The position numbers and the translations under genes were made by a program. The notes below the pieces were generated by a model. The model was not told where the DNA came from, made no database searches, and worked only from the letters and a program-made list of their open reading frames with translations. A stretch of DNA of 46,056 nt from Clostridia bacterium (GTDB lineage: Bacteria; Bacillota; Clostridia; Oscillospirales; Acutalibacteraceae), in NCBI GenBank assembly GCA_017397105.1, contig JAFQKF010000004.1, positions 1 to 46,056 on the forward strand, read 5' to 3'. Numbering within the stretch: position 1 is the stretch's first letter; every line of letters begins with the position of its first letter. Of this stretch, positions 24,240 through 31,900 are shown one piece after another.

Positions 24240-24842
24240 CTAAATCCCTTTGGTATGCTCATCATAATTAGCTTTGATAACCCGTCTTTCTTTATCAGTC
24301 AAACTCCAGATATGGATACCCGTATCGGCAGTGTTGAAGAAACAAATGCAATCAACGGGCATATTGAAGAATGAACGGTAAAGCTGATTTATCATTCCTC
24401 CGTGAGAAACAACAGCAACGGTTTCATCGTTCTCAGATTCATTTATAATTCTCGAAAGTGCATTCTCCGCTCTTTGCCTGAACTCAACCTGAGATTCCTG
24501 ACCGTAAACTGCTTTATCAATCGGCAAATCGGGAATTTCGGGATATTTCTCTATGACTACCGCTCGGGGTAAACCTGCAAGAAGTCCGTTATTGAACTCC
24601 ATCAAGTTCTCGTCAAAAACAACAGGAATTCCTGTTTTATCAGATAAGTGCTGTGCCGTCTGTTTTGCTCTTGTCAATGTACTTGCGTATATTTTGGAGA
24701 TGTTATAATTATCGGCAACATAATTTGCCATTGCTTCGGCTTGTCTGTGCCCTCTTTCGGTTAACGCAAAATCTGCTCTGCCTTCGTGAACATCAAGCAA
24801 ATCTGCTTCAGATTCACCGTGACGGATTACAAGTAATTTCAT
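24240..24842 (-). CDS. Histidine phosphatase (phosphoglycerate mutase-like)
   Basis: A 200-residue member of the histidine phosphatase superfamily. The catalytic RHGE motif is at residues 8-11 (LLVIRHGESEADL), a conserved Arg lies in STLTRAKQTA, Glu in FNNGLLAG follows, and the second His is in VVSHGGMI. These enzymes remove phosphate through a phosphohistidine. I chose ATG 24842 because GGAG lies six to seven bases upstream; an earlier in-frame start would overlap the previous gene. It sits among two kinase-like genes, which suggests phosphate transfer chemistry on a shared small molecule, but that is inference. Confidence 0.9.
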   Translation of the reverse strand: MKLLVIRHGESEADLLDVHEGRADFALTERGHRQAEAMANYVADNYNISKIYASTLTRAKQTAQHLSDKTGIPVVFDENLMEFNNGLLAGLPRAVVIEKYPEIPDLPIDKAVYGQESQVEFRQRAENALSRIINESENDETVAVVSHGGMINQLYRSFFNMPVDCICFFNTADTGIHIWSLTDKERRVIKANYDEHTKGI

Positions 24843-24852
24843 AAATTTCTCC

Positions 24853-25404
24853 TTATAAATCAAATCTCTCTTTTATCATTTTTGCAACAACTTCGGGCGC
24901 AAGATTCGAGTTATCAATTTTAATATAGTTCGGGAACGTTATCTCACCGTCATAGCTTTCTGTTCGGTATTTTTTGTCGGTGTCAAGCAAATCTTTTCTT
25001 GCAAAATCAAGATTTCGCTTTGACGGTTTATTGTTAAGACGGTTTTCTGTTGAGTTCCTTTCAAGTCTTATCTCCTGCGATGCAACAAGCTCAACATAAT
25101 AAATTTCTGCACCTTGCTCTTTGAACAAATCGGAAACATATTTTATGTAGTCCCAATCGCCTTGATGGTCAAATGCCCATACATAGGTGAATATCATTCC
25201 GTAGTTATTGCTTTTTGAAAACTCCTCAAAGAAAACCTGACGCAATCTGTGTACCGTTTTACCCTCATAGTATCCAAAAATCTCTATAACGGGCTCTATG
25301 GTCATATGATTATGAAACAGTTTTAAATCCGTGATTTTTGCAAGCTCCTGCCCGACCGTCATTTTACCGACAGCCAGATTGCCGAATATTATAACTAATT
25401 TCAT
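24853..25404 (-). CDS. P-loop nucleotide kinase-like protein
   Basis: A 183-residue P-loop protein. Walker A is GNLAVGKMT (8-16), with a conserved FHNHMTIEPV after the second strand and a basic lid-like region (RLERNSTENRLNNKPSKR). The layout resembles AAA_33/shikimate-kinase-like small kinases, which phosphorylate nucleosides, sugars or antibiotics. An AAGGTG site that overlaps the preceding stop supports ATG 25404. The substrate is unknown. Confidence 0.8.
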   Translation of the reverse strand: MKLVIIFGNLAVGKMTVGQELAKITDLKLFHNHMTIEPVIEIFGYYEGKTVHRLRQVFFEEFSKSNNYGMIFTYVWAFDHQGDWDYIKYVSDLFKEQGAEIYYVELVASQEIRLERNSTENRLNNKPSKRNLDFARKDLLDTDKKYRTESYDGEITFPNYIKIDNSNLAPEVVAKMIKERFDL

Positions 25405-25408
25405 AGCA

Positions 25409-25900
25409 TCACCTTATTTCTTTTAGGTAGTTGTCCGCTTCTTCTCTTGATTTAAAAACCGTTATTTGCACTTTGTTTTTGTACTTTTCAAGAAGCTCAT
25501 AAATCTTCGGCAAAGACGTTTTTGAAAAATCTCTGATAAACGTTTCAAATTCCGGGTCCAATTCTTTTTCTATCCACGCAAGGTCGTAACGTCCTTTGCC
25601 GAGCCTGTCCGTTGCGCCCTGAATACACACCTCAGCAGGCAAATCAAAAAGAAAAACCGTATCGCACTGCTGAAGCCTTGTTTCTATTGTCCGGTTATAA
25701 TTGCCGTCGATTATCCATTCGGGGGTTGCAAATATTTCCGATATTCTGCGGTCAAATTCTTCCCTCGGGATGTGAGTTTTATCGGGTTTATGCCATATAG
25801 CGTCAAGATAGTATAACGGCAGCCCCGTAAGCTTATTAAGTTTTTCGGCAAAGGTTGTTTTTCCGCTCCCCGGGCAGCCGATTACTATAACTTTTTTCAT
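25409..25900 (-). CDS. Adenylate-kinase-like 'topology modulation' (FlaR-type) P-loop protein
   Basis: A 163-residue P-loop protein with Walker A GCPGSGKTTF (8-17), then LYYLDAIWHKPDKT, WIIDGNYNRT and a DTVFLFDLP Walker B-like strand. This order is characteristic of proteins annotated as DNA topology modulation protein/FlaR, whose true substrate is not settled. The start overlaps the upstream GNAT stop by ATGA. The N-terminal half of the fusion protein at 20672 is a relative. Confidence 0.85.
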   Translation of the reverse strand: MKKVIVIGCPGSGKTTFAEKLNKLTGLPLYYLDAIWHKPDKTHIPREEFDRRISEIFATPEWIIDGNYNRTIETRLQQCDTVFLFDLPAEVCIQGATDRLGKGRYDLAWIEKELDPEFETFIRDFSKTSLPKIYELLEKYKNKVQITVFKSREEADNYLKEIR

Positions 25901-26418
25901 AATTTTTCCTCAGTGCAATCAAAGATTTTCTCCATTATCACGCTTCCGCCGTAATCTTCAATTACTTTGAATCCGTTTCTCTCATACATACCGTACGATA
26001 CGGTGGTATGCTTGAAAGTATTGAGCACCATTTTTGAAAAACCTTTTTCGCGGGCATCCTCCTGAATCTTCAGAAATGCACTTTTTCCGTAGCCCTTGCC
26101 CCTGTATTCCTCTTTGATAACGTTCTCGGTTACAAAAGCGGCGTTTTCCTCAAACGGGCTTTTCTGATAACCGATAACACCGATTTTTTCATCATTCTCA
26201 TTCACAACGATATAAAGGTAATTATCGGCAGACTCCGCACCACAGGGAAAAACATCCTTGAATTCCGCCTTTGCTTCCTTTTTCGCCTTCCACATAAACC
26301 TCTCGTCACCCGATTTTATCAGGTGCTCGGCATATGCCTTTACAGACCATTTTGAATATATCGGAAATTCATCACTGCTCATACGTTTTAAACTGATTTG
26401 TTTTAATTTATCTTTCAT
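25897..26418 (-). CDS. GNAT-family N-acetyltransferase
   Basis: A 173-residue acetyltransferase. The acetyl-CoA pyrophosphate loop EYRGKGYGKSAF is canonical, preceded by the strand AAFVTENVIKEE and followed by NTFKHTTVSYGMYERNGF. ATG 26418 is chosen because AAGGTGG lies five bases upstream; an upstream GTG would sit inside that site. It is in the middle of the operon and overlaps the next gene by ATGA. The acceptor substrate is unknown. Confidence 0.88.
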   Translation of the reverse strand: MKDKLKQISLKRMSSDEFPIYSKWSVKAYAEHLIKSGDERFMWKAKKEAKAEFKDVFPCGAESADNYLYIVVNENDEKIGVIGYQKSPFEENAAFVTENVIKEEYRGKGYGKSAFLKIQEDAREKGFSKMVLNTFKHTTVSYGMYERNGFKVIEDYGGSVIMEKIFDCTEEKL

Positions 26419-26442
26419 AAAAACCACCTTAATATCATCATT

Positions 26443-26994
26443 TTATAAATATCTCTGCATATAAACCAAGTTCTGATATGTTCCGTCTTTCAGTTTAAAG
26501 AAATCGGGCTTGACCGATTTGATTTGGAATCCAAATTTCTCGTAAAGTGCTTTAGCACGGTTGTTTCCCTCAATCATTTCAAGGTCAACAATTTCTGTGC
26601 CCTTATGTTCTTCTGCAGCTTTCATCAATTCTTTAAACATTGCCGAGCCAATACCGATATTCCAATATTTTTTCTGAAGGGCGATACCTACTGTTGCTAT
26701 ATGAGAAGTCTTGCTGCCGCTCTTAAAAGTAATGTCACAGTTACCTGCAATTGCACCGTCAACATAACAAGCGATAAACAGAGTGTTCCGACTTTCACGA
26801 ACATTATGAATAAATTTCTCTTCACTTTCTATAGTGACACTCTCCCAGTCTTCATTTGAACGAGAAAGAAACTCTGTTTCATTGGTTGCGGTTTTAATAC
26901 TGTTTAGTAACATTTCAGCATCTTTTATTTCAGGAGTTTTCAATATGGCAGTAGTGCCGTCTTTTAATGTGATTTTCTTATCTTCAAATATCAT
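26443..26994 (-). CDS. GNAT-family N-acetyltransferase
   Basis: A 183-residue acetyltransferase with loop QKKYWNIGIGSAMF and the C-terminal EGNNRAKALYEKFGF hallmark, similar in plan to RimJ/RimL or PhnO-type enzymes. ATG 26994 overlaps the upstream stop by 11 bases and has AGGAAAGG upstream; a GTG at 27003 is possible but closer to that site. Substrate unknown. As an operon neighbour of two other GNATs it may belong to a small-molecule modification set. Confidence 0.88.
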   Translation of the reverse strand: MIFEDKKITLKDGTTAILKTPEIKDAEMLLNSIKTATNETEFLSRSNEDWESVTIESEEKFIHNVRESRNTLFIACYVDGAIAGNCDITFKSGSKTSHIATVGIALQKKYWNIGIGSAMFKELMKAAEEHKGTEIVDLEMIEGNNRAKALYEKFGFQIKSVKPDFFKLKDGTYQNLVYMQRYL

Positions 26995-27808
26995 TAGTTT
27001 CACTTACCTTTCCTGAATGTTCTGACAAGATATATTTTATTTCCGTATCAGATTTATATGTAAACCCTATTATTTTCCCTTGATAATACAGAGCTTTAAA
27101 ACTGACGTTTCTGTTCTTTCTTGCGTTCCAAGCCATATTTTTAATATCTTTTCTGCGTGGCTTTCGGTTAATTTCTTTGCAGTATTCTTCCCAGACACCG
27201 TAAACCTCTTTTATCTGCGGATTGTTATATGGGTTTATTCCAATCAAATCCGTTGACGTAACAAGTTCTGAAATTGCATTATCAATTTCAAGAGAGGTTT
27301 CTTTTATATGTTTGATGTATACAAAATGCCGTCCCCAGCCTTGATGAATACCCGTATCGCGATACCCCATAGCTTTCCAGAAATCAATTCCGCTGACAGG
27401 GTCTGGATTTAACAAAACGGTATTGGTTTTGTTGTCCTTGAAAATGTTTTCTATATAGCTGTTCAGAATTCTGCCGTAACCTTTTCGCCTGTGCTTGGGT
27501 GAAATATAAAAATCTTTCACCTCGCCATAGGGGTACGGAATATCAACAACATCTGTTGAAGACGTTGAAATTGAAGCAAAGCCAATGATTTCCTTGGCTG
27601 ATTCCATAACGATGAAATAATCAGAATTACTAAAAGATGAATTTGAAATAATACTGTCATACAGCTCATAAAACATTTTCTTGTTGCCGGGCATTTCACC
27701 TTGATTGCGCAAGGACTTAATCTTATACTTTGCATAGATTTTGCGGAGTTTTTTGTAATTGCTTATGTTTTCTTTTGTAACGTTTGTAAATGTAAAATCT
27801 GTTTTCAT
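26984..27808 (-). CDS. GNAT acetyltransferase with extra C-terminal domain
   Basis: A 274-residue protein and first gene of the operon. Residues 1-165 are a GNAT domain (KDFYISPKHRRKGYGRILNSY loop region; late SGIDFWKAMGYRD). Residues about 180-274 form an additional domain I do not recognise, including PQIKEVYGVWEEYCKEINRK and a final strand-rich part (VSFKALYYQGKIIGFTY). AGAGG precedes ATG 27808. The leader-peptide attenuator lies immediately upstream, so this gene and those after it are probably induced together. Confidence 0.82.
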   Translation of the reverse strand: MKTDFTFTNVTKENISNYKKLRKIYAKYKIKSLRNQGEMPGNKKMFYELYDSIISNSSFSNSDYFIVMESAKEIIGFASISTSSTDVVDIPYPYGEVKDFYISPKHRRKGYGRILNSYIENIFKDNKTNTVLLNPDPVSGIDFWKAMGYRDTGIHQGWGRHFVYIKHIKETSLEIDNAISELVTSTDLIGINPYNNPQIKEVYGVWEEYCKEINRKPRRKDIKNMAWNARKNRNVSFKALYYQGKIIGFTYKSDTEIKYILSEHSGKVSETNDI

Positions 27809-27819
27809 AAAATCCTCTT

Positions 27820-27859
27820 TCTGTAATAAATAAAGGCACCCCCGAAGCGGAGATGCCTT
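27820..27859 (-). terminator. Attenuator terminator in the operon leader
   Basis: In minus-strand RNA AAGGCAUCUCCG (27859-27848) pairs with CGGGGGUGCCUU (27844-27833) through 12 pairs including two G-U, then UUUAUUUAUUACAG. The two G-U pairs would be mismatches on the plus strand, so it is built for the minus transcript. It lies 24 bp before the first structural gene and after the leader ORF. Its 5' arm can pair alternatively with leader codons 10-12. Confidence 0.85.
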
Positions 27860-27886
27860 AAATTTACAGAAAGATATAATATTACA

Positions 27887-27943
27887 TCAATCGCAAACGG
27901 ACAAAACGGCTCTCCGATTCATTGAGTTAATCATCATCGTCAT
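27887..27943 (-). CDS. Leader peptide of the acetyltransferase/kinase operon
   Basis: An 18-residue ORF (MTMMINSMNRRAVLSVCD) starts at ATG 27943, with AGGTGG five bases upstream and a sigma-A promoter about 32 bp before it. It ends in TGA 28 bp before the attenuator stem. Codons 10-12 (CGG AGA GCC, 27916-27908) are complementary to the 5' arm of the terminator (nine pairs around one bulged A). A ribosome that completes the peptide would mask this segment and let the terminator form. One held near the start would leave it free to form the antiterminator. Function is inferred from this geometry; the peptide itself is not recognised. Confidence 0.75.
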   Translation of the reverse strand: MTMMINSMNRRAVLSVCD

Positions 27944-27974
27944 CTTGTCCACCTGCCTTTCAGTAATTTTCTTC

Positions 27975-28003
27975 ATTGTAACAATATAAGAATAATTTGT
28001 CAA
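27975..28003 (-). promoter_or_regulatory. Promoter of the attenuated operon
   Basis: On the minus strand, TTGACA (28003-27998), a 17-bp spacer and TACAAT (27980-27975), close to consensus. Predicted transcription begins near 27968, giving a leader of about 160 nt before the first gene. No terminator is visible between trpB and this promoter. Confidence 0.88.
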
Positions 28004-28069
28004 CTGTTTTCAGCTGCGGTGCAAAAGTGTTGATTTTAAATTCAAAAGCGTTTGCATCGGATAACGGAT

Positions 28070-29290
28070 TTATCTGATACCGTAGTTTTCAATGACGTAG
28101 TCCATATCCTTGTCGCCTCTGCCTGAAAGGTTGATGAGAATTGAGCCGTGGTCCATAGCCTTTGCAAGCTTCATGCCGAAAGCAACAGCGTGTGAGCTTT
28201 CAATTGCAGGAATGATACCCTCAAGACGGGAAAGCTTGTAGAATGCATCAATGGTTTCTTCATCATCAATTACGTCATACTTGACTCTGCCGATTTCCTG
28301 AAGGAATGCGTGCTCAGGACCGGATGAAGGATAATCAAGTCCGCTTGCAACGGAATAAACGGGAGCAGGCTCGCCGTTTTCATCCTTGAGCATAATGCTG
28401 TTGAAGCCGTGCATAATGCCCTCAGTGCCGTACTTGAGGCTTGCGGCATGGTCGCCGAGCTTGGGTCCTCTGCCGAGGGGCTCGATGCCGTAAATTTCAA
28501 CAGGGTCGTTGAGGAAGCCCGCAAAAAGTCCCGCAGCGTTTGAGCCGCCGCCGACACAGGCAACTATTGAGGTGGGCAGATGACCTGTCATTTCAATAAA
28601 CTGATCCCTTGCCTCAATGCCTACAACGCTCTGGAAATCACGCACCATCATGGGGAAAGGATGAGGGCCGAGAACTGAACCGATGCAGTAGATGGAATCC
28701 TTATATTCCTTGCTGTATGCATCAAAAGCAGCGTCAACAGCCTCTTTAAGAGTCTGCAGACCGTGGGTAACCTCTACAACGTTTGCGCCGAGAATTTTCA
28801 TTCTTGCCACGTTGGGAGCCTGCTTTTTGATATCAACCGAGCCCATATAGATATCGCACTGAAGGCCGAAATATGCAGCAGCAGTAGCAAGCGCAACACC
28901 GTGCTGACCTGCACCTGTTTCTGCAATAACCTTCTTTTTGCCCATATACTTTGCAAGAAGAGCTTCGCCCATGCAATGGTTGAGCTTGTGGGCGCCTGAG
29001 TGGTTAAGGTCCTCACGCTTTGCGTAAAGCTGTACCTTGCCGCCGAGGGAATCCGAAAGTCTTTCAAGATGAGTTACGGGAGTAGGTCTGCCCTGAAACT
29101 CCTTGCGGATTCTGCGAAGCTCGGCAATAAACTTCCTTGACTGGCAGATTGAATAATATGCCTCTGTAATTTCAGCCATTGCTGCCTTGAGCTTATCATC
29201 AATATATACTCCGCCGTATTTGCCGAAGTAGCCGTTTTTATCGGGATAATTGTTAAAATAAGTATCAAAATCAACGTTATTGAGTTTCAT
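28070..29290 (-). CDS. trpB: Tryptophan synthase beta chain
   Basis: A 406-residue PLP enzyme that makes L-tryptophan from indole and L-serine. The PLP lysine is Lys102 in HSGAHKLNH. Other family blocks are [12 protein letters not shown], the glycine-rich phosphate loop [10 protein letters not shown], and [13 protein letters not shown]. Length and sequence fit the standard TrpB1 type, which normally works with TrpA. No trpA or other trp gene is adjacent, so it may pair with a distant TrpA or scavenge indole. GGAG lies upstream of ATG 29290. A tryptophan T-box precedes the gene. Confidence 0.97.
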   Translation of the reverse strand: MKLNNVDFDTYFNNYPDKNGYFGKYGGVYIDDKLKAAMAEITEAYYSICQSRKFIAELRRIRKEFQGRPTPVTHLERLSDSLGGKVQLYAKREDLNHSGAHKLNHCMGEALLAKYMGKKKVIAETGAGQHGVALATAAAYFGLQCDIYMGSVDIKKQAPNVARMKILGANVVEVTHGLQTLKEAVDAAFDAYSKEYKDSIYCIGSVLGPHPFPMMVRDFQSVVGIEARDQFIEMTGHLPTSIVACVGGGSNAAGLFAGFLNDPVEIYGIEPLGRGPKLGDHAASLKYGTEGIMHGFNSIMLKDENGEPAPVYSVASGLDYPSSGPEHAFLQEIGRVKYDVIDDEETIDAFYKLSRLEGIIPAIESSHAVAFGMKLAKAMDHGSILINLSGRGDKDMDYVIENYGIR

Positions 29291-29336
29291 TATATATTCT
29301 CCTTTTTAAAGATTGTTTTTATTTGGTTTACAGAAG

Positions 29337-29369
29337 TTAAACGCACCATCGTTTTGTTAAAAGAGCCAT
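29337..29369 (-). CDS. Ten-codon ORF with a Trp codon between T-box and trpB
   Basis: MALLTKRWCV starts at ATG 29369, with a perfect AGGAGG seven bases upstream, immediately after the T-box terminator, and contains one TGG codon. It ends 44 bp before the trpB ATG, with no terminator between. It looks like a translated leader peptide that could add tryptophan-dependent coupling, or it could be an accident of the strong ribosome site. Translation has not been shown. Confidence 0.5.
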   Translation of the reverse strand: MALLTKRWCV

Positions 29370-29390
29370 AAAAAATCCTCCTGAAATAAA

Positions 29391-29660
29391 AAAATCCCTG
29401 ACAGACAATTCTGCCAAGGACGAATAATCATTCGCGGTGCCACCTTGATTCACGGCAAAGCCGTGCACTTTAAGCGGGATACTTACATACCCCCGGCAAC
29501 TTACGTATGCCAACACGTTGCAGAATACTCTGAGCATAACGCTCATTTGACTGCACCCTCAGCGGCCCATTTGACAACCTGTTTCTCACCCGACTCTCAG
29601 CAGCGCGGGCTCTCTGTAAAGGCATAATTGCCGTTACTTCCGCTTCAACGGTTTAGTATT
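29391..29660 (-). promoter_or_regulatory. T-box riboswitch, tryptophan type
   Basis: The minus strand carries the T-box consensus AAGGTGGCACCGCG (29446-29433), followed by the terminator CCTTGGCAGA/TCTGTCAGGG and seven Ts (29419-29391). Upstream is a long structured Stem I region starting near 29640 (CAGAGAGCCC). The candidate specifier codon is TGG (29569-29567, in CAAATGGGCC), matching tRNA-Trp and the trpB gene it precedes. Uncharged tRNA-Trp should stabilise the antiterminator and allow trpB transcription. Confidence 0.93.
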
Positions 29661-29672
29661 AAATTTGAATTT

Positions 29673-29701
29673 ATTTTATCACCGTAAAATTAATATGTCA
29701 A
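29673..29701 (-). promoter_or_regulatory. Promoter of the trp T-box/trpB unit
   Basis: On the minus strand, TTGACA (29701-29696), a 17-bp spacer and TAAAAT (29678-29673), directly upstream of the T-box leader. Confidence 0.88.
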
Positions 29702-29797
29702 CTGTTTTTTTGCTTTTTCCTTTATTTCTCTTAACGGGATTGAATATTCAGCAAAAATGTGATTAAATATTTTTACAAGCTATTAAGGAGAATATAT

Positions 29798-30922
29798 ATG
29801 GGTAAATTTACAAAAACTTTTTTACGCACCCTTGCTATGCCCTGCCTGCTTGCAATGGGCGTACCTCACAAATGGAAATCCGCAAAATTTGAAAGAAGCG
29901 CACCTGCTCCTTTAAAATTTTCGGATGACGGCAAATTCAGAATCCTTCACCTTACCGATATACACGACGTTGAGCCTGTAATGGACGACGACGAAAACAG
30001 AGAAATCCCCGAAAGCCGTGACAAGGAAACGCTCAACGTTATTGAAACTCTTGTTGAAAAGACAAAGCCCGACCTTGTTGTTTTCGGCGGCGACAACATA
30101 AGCGGATATTGGGAAGAATTCACCTATGATTACGTAAAGAGCACCATTGAAAAAATAACCGCTCCCATAAGGAAAAGGAACATTCCGCTTTGCGTAGTTT
30201 TCGGCAACCATGACGGCGAAGAGGGCTTCCACACGGAATTCCAAATGATGCAGTATATGGAATACGAAAACTGCCGCTCCAACCTCAACGATGCCGACGT
30301 TTACGGCTGCGGAAACTGCTGTGTTACAATCAAGGGCAGCAAAAGCGGCAAAGATGCCTTTGCGCTCTGGCTTATCGACTCAAATGACTATCAGCGCAAT
30401 TCAGAGGGCGGACTCAGCTATGACTGCGTGCATGACGACCAGATTGAATGGTACGAAAAAAGAGCAAAGGAGCTCAGGGATGCAAACAGCGGCGAGCCTC
30501 TTCCTGCAATCCTTTTCCAGCATATACCCGTTCAGCAGGAACTTGACGGATTTGAGAAAACAGACGAAAACGGCGACTACACCTTTGAGCGTGACGGCAA
30601 TTATTACAAGCTCGGTCACAAAATAATTGAGGGAAGAATCAGGGAATGCCCCTGCCCTCCCAACACCGAAAAAGAATACAGACAACAGTTTGAAAGCTGG
30701 AAAAAGACGGGTGACGTGATTGCCGCATTTTTCGGGCACGACCACGTGAACGATTTCCACATTAATATTGACGGAATTGATATTTACCAGACCCTCGGCG
30801 CAGGCTACTTCACCTACGGCAAGGAGCGCGGCGGAAGGCTGATAATCCTTGATGAAAACAATCCGAACAGCATTTACACTGAATCCCTCGAGGTTGAAAG
30901 AATAACTGATACGAAGATATAA
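29798..30922 (+). CDS. Calcineurin-like metallophosphoesterase
   Basis: A 374-residue metallophosphoesterase of the DCR2/YkuE-like type. Metal motifs in order are HLTDIHDVE, FGGDNISG, FGNHDGEEG, LFQHIP and FFGHDHVND. The N-terminus (FLRTLAMPCLLAMGV) is moderately hydrophobic but not a convincing signal peptide. ATG 29798 is chosen because AAGGAG lies seven bases upstream. A weak promoter (TTGAAT 29740-29745, 17 bp, TTAAAT) precedes it. It is divergent from trpB and convergent with the ribokinase operon, sharing a terminator. The substrate is unknown. Confidence 0.9.
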   Translation: MGKFTKTFLRTLAMPCLLAMGVPHKWKSAKFERSAPAPLKFSDDGKFRILHLTDIHDVEPVMDDDENREIPESRDKETLNVIETLVEKTKPDLVVFGGDNISGYWEEFTYDYVKSTIEKITAPIRKRNIPLCVVFGNHDGEEGFHTEFQMMQYMEYENCRSNLNDADVYGCGNCCVTIKGSKSGKDAFALWLIDSNDYQRNSEGGLSYDCVHDDQIEWYEKRAKELRDANSGEPLPAILFQHIPVQQELDGFEKTDENGDYTFERDGNYYKLGHKIIEGRIRECPCPPNTEKEYRQQFESWKKTGDVIAAFFGHDHVNDFHINIDGIDIYQTLGAGYFTYGKERGGRLIILDENNPNSIYTESLEVERITDTKI

Positions 30923-30926
30923 AAGC

Positions 30927-30961
30927 AATAATCCCGGAGTTGCAAAAGCTCCGGGATTATT
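30927..30961. terminator. Bidirectional terminator between phosphoesterase and ribokinase
   Basis: AATAATCCCGGAG (30927-30939) pairs perfectly with CTCCGGGATTATT (30949-30961), with T-rich DNA to the right. It serves both convergent genes. Confidence 0.88.
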
Positions 30962-31882
30962 TTATTCTTCAAAAGTTAAATTTAAAAGTTCTTCCACAGT
31001 AGGCATAGAGGCTTCGGCGCCCATTCTGCTTACGGCAATGCTTCCTGCTTTATTGCCCATATCGCAGGCGGCATAAATATCGCCGCTGCGTTTTAATTCA
31101 AGCGCCAGCGCTGCCGTAAAGCTGTCCCCTGCGGCGGTTGTATCCACAACGTTGCTTTTATATGCCGGCATCATTTTGAAACTCTTACCGTCCCATACAC
31201 TGCAGCCCTTTGAGCCGAGTTTGAGCACAACGAAGCGTGCACGGCTTCTTTGCATAAGAATCTTTGATGCCTCAAGCGCTGTAGCTTCATCCGTGGGAAG
31301 TATACCTGTAAGCGCTTTTGTTTCACTTTCATTGGGAGTTATAACGGTAGCACCCTGCATTTTTTCAAGCCCAAAAGGCTTTGCAGGTCCGCAGTCAATA
31401 ACGGTGGTTATCCCCTTTTCAACGGCACGGTTTACGCAGTTTATAACAACGTCCTCTCTTGTTTCAAACTGCACAAGCAATAAATCCAAATCATCCTTTA
31501 TTCCTTTTACGGCTTCATCGGCATCAATTTCGGCATTTGCGCCCTCATAAACGATGATGCGGTTTTTCCCTTCACCGTCAACTATTATTGCGGCAAGACC
31601 CGTCTGAGACCCCGTGGTTGAAACGTTGGACGTATCAACGTTATTCCTGCCGAGATTCTCAAGCAGTTTTTTTCCGTTTTCATCGTTTGCAACCTTGCCG
31701 ATAATACGGGTCTGTGCGCCGAGGCGTGCCAGACCTATAGCCTGATTCGCTCCCTTGCCGCCGTTGGCATAGCCGTAATCGGTACCCACCACGTTTTCGC
31801 CGGCATCAGGCACCTTTTGCATATTGAGAATAAAATCCATATTTATGCTGCCTGCAACCGCCGCTTTTATGCTGCTGTACAT
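30962..31882 (-). CDS. rbsK: Ribokinase (PfkB family)
   Basis: A 306-residue sugar kinase that phosphorylates D-ribose or a related sugar with ATP. The first PfkB signature NGGKGANQAIG (41-51) and the second, with catalytic Asp, DTTAAGDSFTAAL (about 247-259), are intact. The N-terminal GSINMDF is typical of ribokinases. It is the last gene of a four-gene minus-strand operon with GH29, GH92 and an epimerase. In that company the true sugar may differ from ribose. Confidence 0.9.
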   Translation of the reverse strand: MYSSIKAAVAGSINMDFILNMQKVPDAGENVVGTDYGYANGGKGANQAIGLARLGAQTRIIGKVANDENGKKLLENLGRNNVDTSNVSTTGSQTGLAAIIVDGEGKNRIIVYEGANAEIDADEAVKGIKDDLDLLLVQFETREDVVINCVNRAVEKGITTVIDCGPAKPFGLEKMQGATVITPNESETKALTGILPTDEATALEASKILMQRSRARFVVLKLGSKGCSVWDGKSFKMMPAYKSNVVDTTAAGDSFTAALALELKRSGDIYAACDMGNKAGSIAVSRMGAEASMPTVEELLNLTFEE

Positions 31883-31900
31883 ACAAATTCCTCCGAAGCT

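Noticed and set aside
29337-29546. 69-residue minus-strand frame across the T-box leader
   Set aside because: Its sequence is the structured T-box RNA read in one frame. Only the last ten codons have their own ribosome site, and these are listed separately.
28070-29701. Full tryptophan biosynthesis operon
   Set aside because: Only trpB is present. The next genes on the strand have their own promoter and attenuator and are not trp genes.
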